Shown: positions 62,103 to 64,000 of the stretch, one piece after another
How positions within the stretch are numbered: position 1 is the first letter of the stretch
How the letters are laid out: each line of letters begins with the position of its first letter
Source of the DNA: Gangjinia marincola
GTDB lineage: Bacteria > Bacteroidota > Bacteroidia > Flavobacteriales > Flavobacteriaceae
Assembly (NCBI RefSeq): GCF_039523415.1
Contig: NZ_BAAAFG010000016.1
Span: forward strand, 124,001-188,000
Direction: 5' to 3'
Length of the DNA: 64,000 bases
Translations under genes and position numbers: made by a program
Notes under the pieces: generated by a model
What the model was told of the DNA's origin: nothing
Seen by the model: only the letters and a program-made list of their open reading frames with translations
Database searches by the model: none

Positions 62103-62693
62103 ATACTTTTCTGGAAAAACCATCTTGATATTTTCGTAGGAATTGGCAAGTGCTTTTCGGCTTTTTTTCAAATTTTTCCATTTTACTTTTTGGATGCCTT
62201 CGCTTTCTTCAGGAATTAACTCACCTTCATACGTGGTAGACATTTGAAACCAATGGGTCTCTTTCAGCTTAAATTTGTTATTCCGCTTAAAAATATGGTA
62301 GGTAATCGTTATGAATTTTTCAATTTCAAGAGATTCAACTCCGGTTTCTTCTTCTACTTCGCGAATAGCAGCCGCTTCAATGGATTCTTTTTTCTCGATC
62401 TTCCCCTTTGGGATATCCCAACGCTTATTGCGATAGATAAAGAGAACATCTCTGTTTTGATTAAATACCAACCCGCCGGCAGCAGGCACAACAGGAAGTT
62501 TCTTTTTTAAATGCTTGAGTAATTTTTCTTCCTTGGGATGATATAGATGCAAATGAGTAATCGCCCCTTTGCTAATTTGTTTTATTAGCTTTTTTAGATT
62601 TGCTCTTTTAATAGGCACTGATAGGTAATGTTCGCCAATTTCTCTTTTTGTTGAAAGAATTATGGGAACATCATTCACAAAAACTTTATACAT
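62094..62693 (-). CDS. NUDIX hydrolase
   Basis: A 199-aa protein. The NUDIX box is GKIEKKESIEAAAIREVEEETGVES, followed by ITYHIFKR. The N-terminal 60 residues (MYKVFVNDVPIILSTK) form a separate small domain. The start codon overlaps the -7 box of the divergent pyrE. Confidence 0.9.
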   Translation of the reverse strand: MYKVFVNDVPIILSTKREIGEHYLSVPIKRANLKKLIKQISKGAITHLHLYHPKEEKLLKHLKKKLPVVPAAGGLVFNQNRDVLFIYRNKRWDIPKGKIEKKESIEAAAIREVEEETGVESLEIEKFITITYHIFKRNNKFKLKETHWFQMSTTYEGELIPEESEGIQKVKWKNLKKSRKALANSYENIKMVFPEKYLA

Positions 62694-62696
62694 TTG
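62689..62696 (+). promoter_or_regulatory. pyrE -7 box TACATTTG
   Basis: An exact TAnnTTTG match 5 bp before the pyrE ATG at 62702. It overlaps the NUDIX start codon on the other strand, so a pyrE transcript would be almost leaderless. Confidence 0.5.
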
Positions 62697-62701
62697 CGAC
62701 C

Positions 62702-63349
62702 ATGGTATTAAATAATGAAACTGCCCGTAAAACAGCAGAGCTATTGCTGCAAATTAACGCAATAAAATTGAATGTACAAGAGCCTTTTACATGGGCCAGT
62801 GGCTGGAAATCGCCTATTTATTGTGACAACCGCGTTATTTTATCCTACCCCGCGATTCGTAATTATATGAGAGAACACCTCGCTAAAGCGGTTGAAGACC
62901 TCTACGGAAAACCCGATGTGATTGCCGGCGTCGCTACAGGGGCAATTGGTATAGGAATGTTAGTAGCAGACTATTTAAATCTTCCTTTTATTTACGTGAG
63001 ACCCGAAGCCAAAAAACACGGCCGACAAAACCAAATTGAAGGACATTTAGAATCTGGTCAACAGGTAGTTGTTATTGAGGATTTGATTAGTACGGGTAAG
63101 AGCAGTTTAAATGCAGTAACTGCGCTAAAGGAAGCTCAGGTCAATGTGAAAGGGATGCTTGCCATTTTCTCCTATGGATTTGATACCGCAACTACTAATT
63201 TTGAGGATGCTGGCGTTGATTTAAAAACATTGAGCAATTATGAGCACTTGATTAAAGAGGCTCAATCCAGCAATTATGTATCTACCGCTCACACAGAAAC
63301 TTTAAAAAATTGGCGTAAAAACCCATCTACGTGGGAGCCAAACAAATAA
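62702..63349 (+). CDS. pyrE: orotate phosphoribosyltransferase (PyrE)
   Basis: A 215-aa enzyme of UMP synthesis. WASGWKSPIYCDNR, GVATGAIGIGMLVA, and the PRPP loop VVVIEDLISTGKSS are typical. The ATG at 62702 is chosen over an upstream start in the NUDIX gene. The SRPBCC gene follows after 3 bp. Confidence 0.94.
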   Translation: MVLNNETARKTAELLLQINAIKLNVQEPFTWASGWKSPIYCDNRVILSYPAIRNYMREHLAKAVEDLYGKPDVIAGVATGAIGIGMLVADYLNLPFIYVRPEAKKHGRQNQIEGHLESGQQVVVIEDLISTGKSSLNAVTALKEAQVNVKGMLAIFSYGFDTATTNFEDAGVDLKTLSNYEHLIKEAQSSNYVSTAHTETLKNWRKNPSTWEPNK

Positions 63350-63352
63350 CCT

Positions 63353-63745
63353 ATGACCCTACAAACAGAATATAAAACAGCACACAAGTCTAAAGCAGAA
63401 TTGTTTACTTTTTTAACACAAGTTGAAAATTACAAGCAGATCATGCCAGAAAGTATGGAGCAATTTGAAACCCTATCAAAAGAGAGTTTTCTCTTTCAAC
63501 TAAAAGGAATGCCACAACTTAAACTTGAGATCAAAGAAACTCATCCAGATGATAAGATTGTATTGGGTGCGCTTAGTGATAAGCTGCCGTTTACATTGAC
63601 CTTAGACCTCAATGAAAAGGCACAAGGTCAAACGGATGCTCAACTTACTTTTGAAGGTCAATTTAATGCCATGATGAGCATGATGATCAAAAAGCCTATC
63701 ACCAATTTTATTGAAACGCTGGCAGAAAATATCAGCAAGCTCTAA
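63353..63745 (+). CDS. SRPBCC/polyketide-cyclase-like protein
   Basis: A 130-aa protein (KAELFTFLTQVENYKQIMPE start, alternating strands, C-terminal helix ITNFIETLAENISKL). It fits the START/SRPBCC fold that binds hydrophobic ligands. It is transcribed with pyrE. The function is unknown. Confidence 0.75.
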   Translation: MTLQTEYKTAHKSKAELFTFLTQVENYKQIMPESMEQFETLSKESFLFQLKGMPQLKLEIKETHPDDKIVLGALSDKLPFTLTLDLNEKAQGQTDAQLTFEGQFNAMMSMMIKKPITNFIETLAENISKL

Positions 63746-64000
63746 TAAAGCAGCTTAATTTCTTTTACATCATACGTATTAAGGTGATCATCTTCTTCTA
63801 AAAGTATGATCTTCCCATTTTTGGCAACCTGCTGTATAATACCTATAAATGTGCTTCCATCTGGACGTTGAAATGTAGAGGCTTTATCTTTTCTAAATAG
63901 ATATTGGTGATAGTCAATAATGAGATTTTTAATATTGCCCTGTGATACCTTCTCAAAATTGTTCTCTAGCTGTATCAATAGCTTTTGCAATAGTTCATCC
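63742..64000 (-). CDS. birA: biotin-[acetyl-CoA-carboxylase] ligase, C-terminal part
   Basis: The C-terminal 86 residues of BirA without N-terminus: NLIIDYHQYLFRKDKA, the SH3-like domain TFIGIIQQVAKNGKIILLEEDD, and the DVKEIKLLY tail. The gene continues past the end of the window. It converges with the SRPBCC gene and overlaps it by 4 bp. Confidence 0.8.
   Translation of the reverse strand, partial: DELLQKLLIQLENNFEKVSQGNIKNLIIDYHQYLFRKDKASTFQRPDGSTFIGIIQQVAKNGKIILLEEDDHLNTYDVKEIKLLY

Overview
The window is chromosomal DNA from a Bacteroidota bacterium, most likely a marine member of the Flavobacteriaceae. The signs are a type IX secretion C-terminal sorting domain (59294-60253), a HYC_CC_PP protein, ribosomal protein THX, CbpA/CbpM, a DASH cryptochrome, LytS/LytTR-type signalling, promoter boxes of the TAnnTTTG class, and flavobacterial intergenic palindromes. 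I found no tRNA, rRNA, CRISPR array, integrase or transposase.

Layout. 1-5.5 kb: an outer-membrane barrel, then a minus-strand inorganic-carbon uptake operon (two small genes, dabB, dabA) with a divergent LysR regulator. 6.5-10.6 kb: a LytTR/histidine-kinase pair, a small TolQ/MotA-like protein and an M20 amidohydrolase. 10.7-24.0 kb: a visibly A+T-rich, tightly overlapping ten-gene minus-strand operon that I read as a DNA phosphorothioation (Dnd-type) defence island. Its gene order is DUF4007, a large P-loop ATPase, DndC-like, a GIY-YIG nuclease, a DndB-like DGQHR protein, a DndA-like cysteine desulfurase, a PLD-nuclease/SF2-helicase fusion, a 76-aa protein, a DndD-like SMC ATPase and a 172-aa unknown. 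24.3-31.5 kb: a GreA-like factor, a TrkA_C membrane protein, a repeat-rich gap, an FAD/NAD(P)-binding protein, two photolyase/cryptochrome genes with a 40-aa gene, and a DUF421 protein. 31.7-36.2 kb: a heavy-metal-associated (HMA) cluster. 36.2-45.5 kb: thioredoxin, CbpA/CbpM, DUF3095, an App1-like phosphatase, RidA, a rhodanese/thioredoxin cluster and a MarR-YceI pair. 45.5-52.6 kb: a complete trp operon (EGDCFBA) behind a leader peptide and attenuator. 52.6-64 kb: paired PAP2 proteins, THX, a uracil-DNA-glycosylase-like protein, YaaA, an RluA-family synthase, a PASTA protein, Ddl, CoaD, a T9SS cargo, an M14 peptidase, a NUDIX hydrolase, PyrE and a truncated biotin ligase.

How the parts work together. 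In the defence island DndA would supply sulfur, DndC activates and transfers it, DndD supplies ATPase function and DndB regulates. The DUF4007/ATPase pair, the GIY-YIG protein and the PLD-helicase are the candidate restriction or abortive arm. No DndE and no PglZ were seen, so this is neither the textbook dndABCDE-dptFGH layout nor BREX. The trp operon has a leader peptide with three consecutive Trp codons, a strong terminator hairpin and a competing antiterminator segment. Its internal gaps are filled with repeated palindromes. A 15-bp motif occurs three times inside unrelated coding genes, in both orientations.
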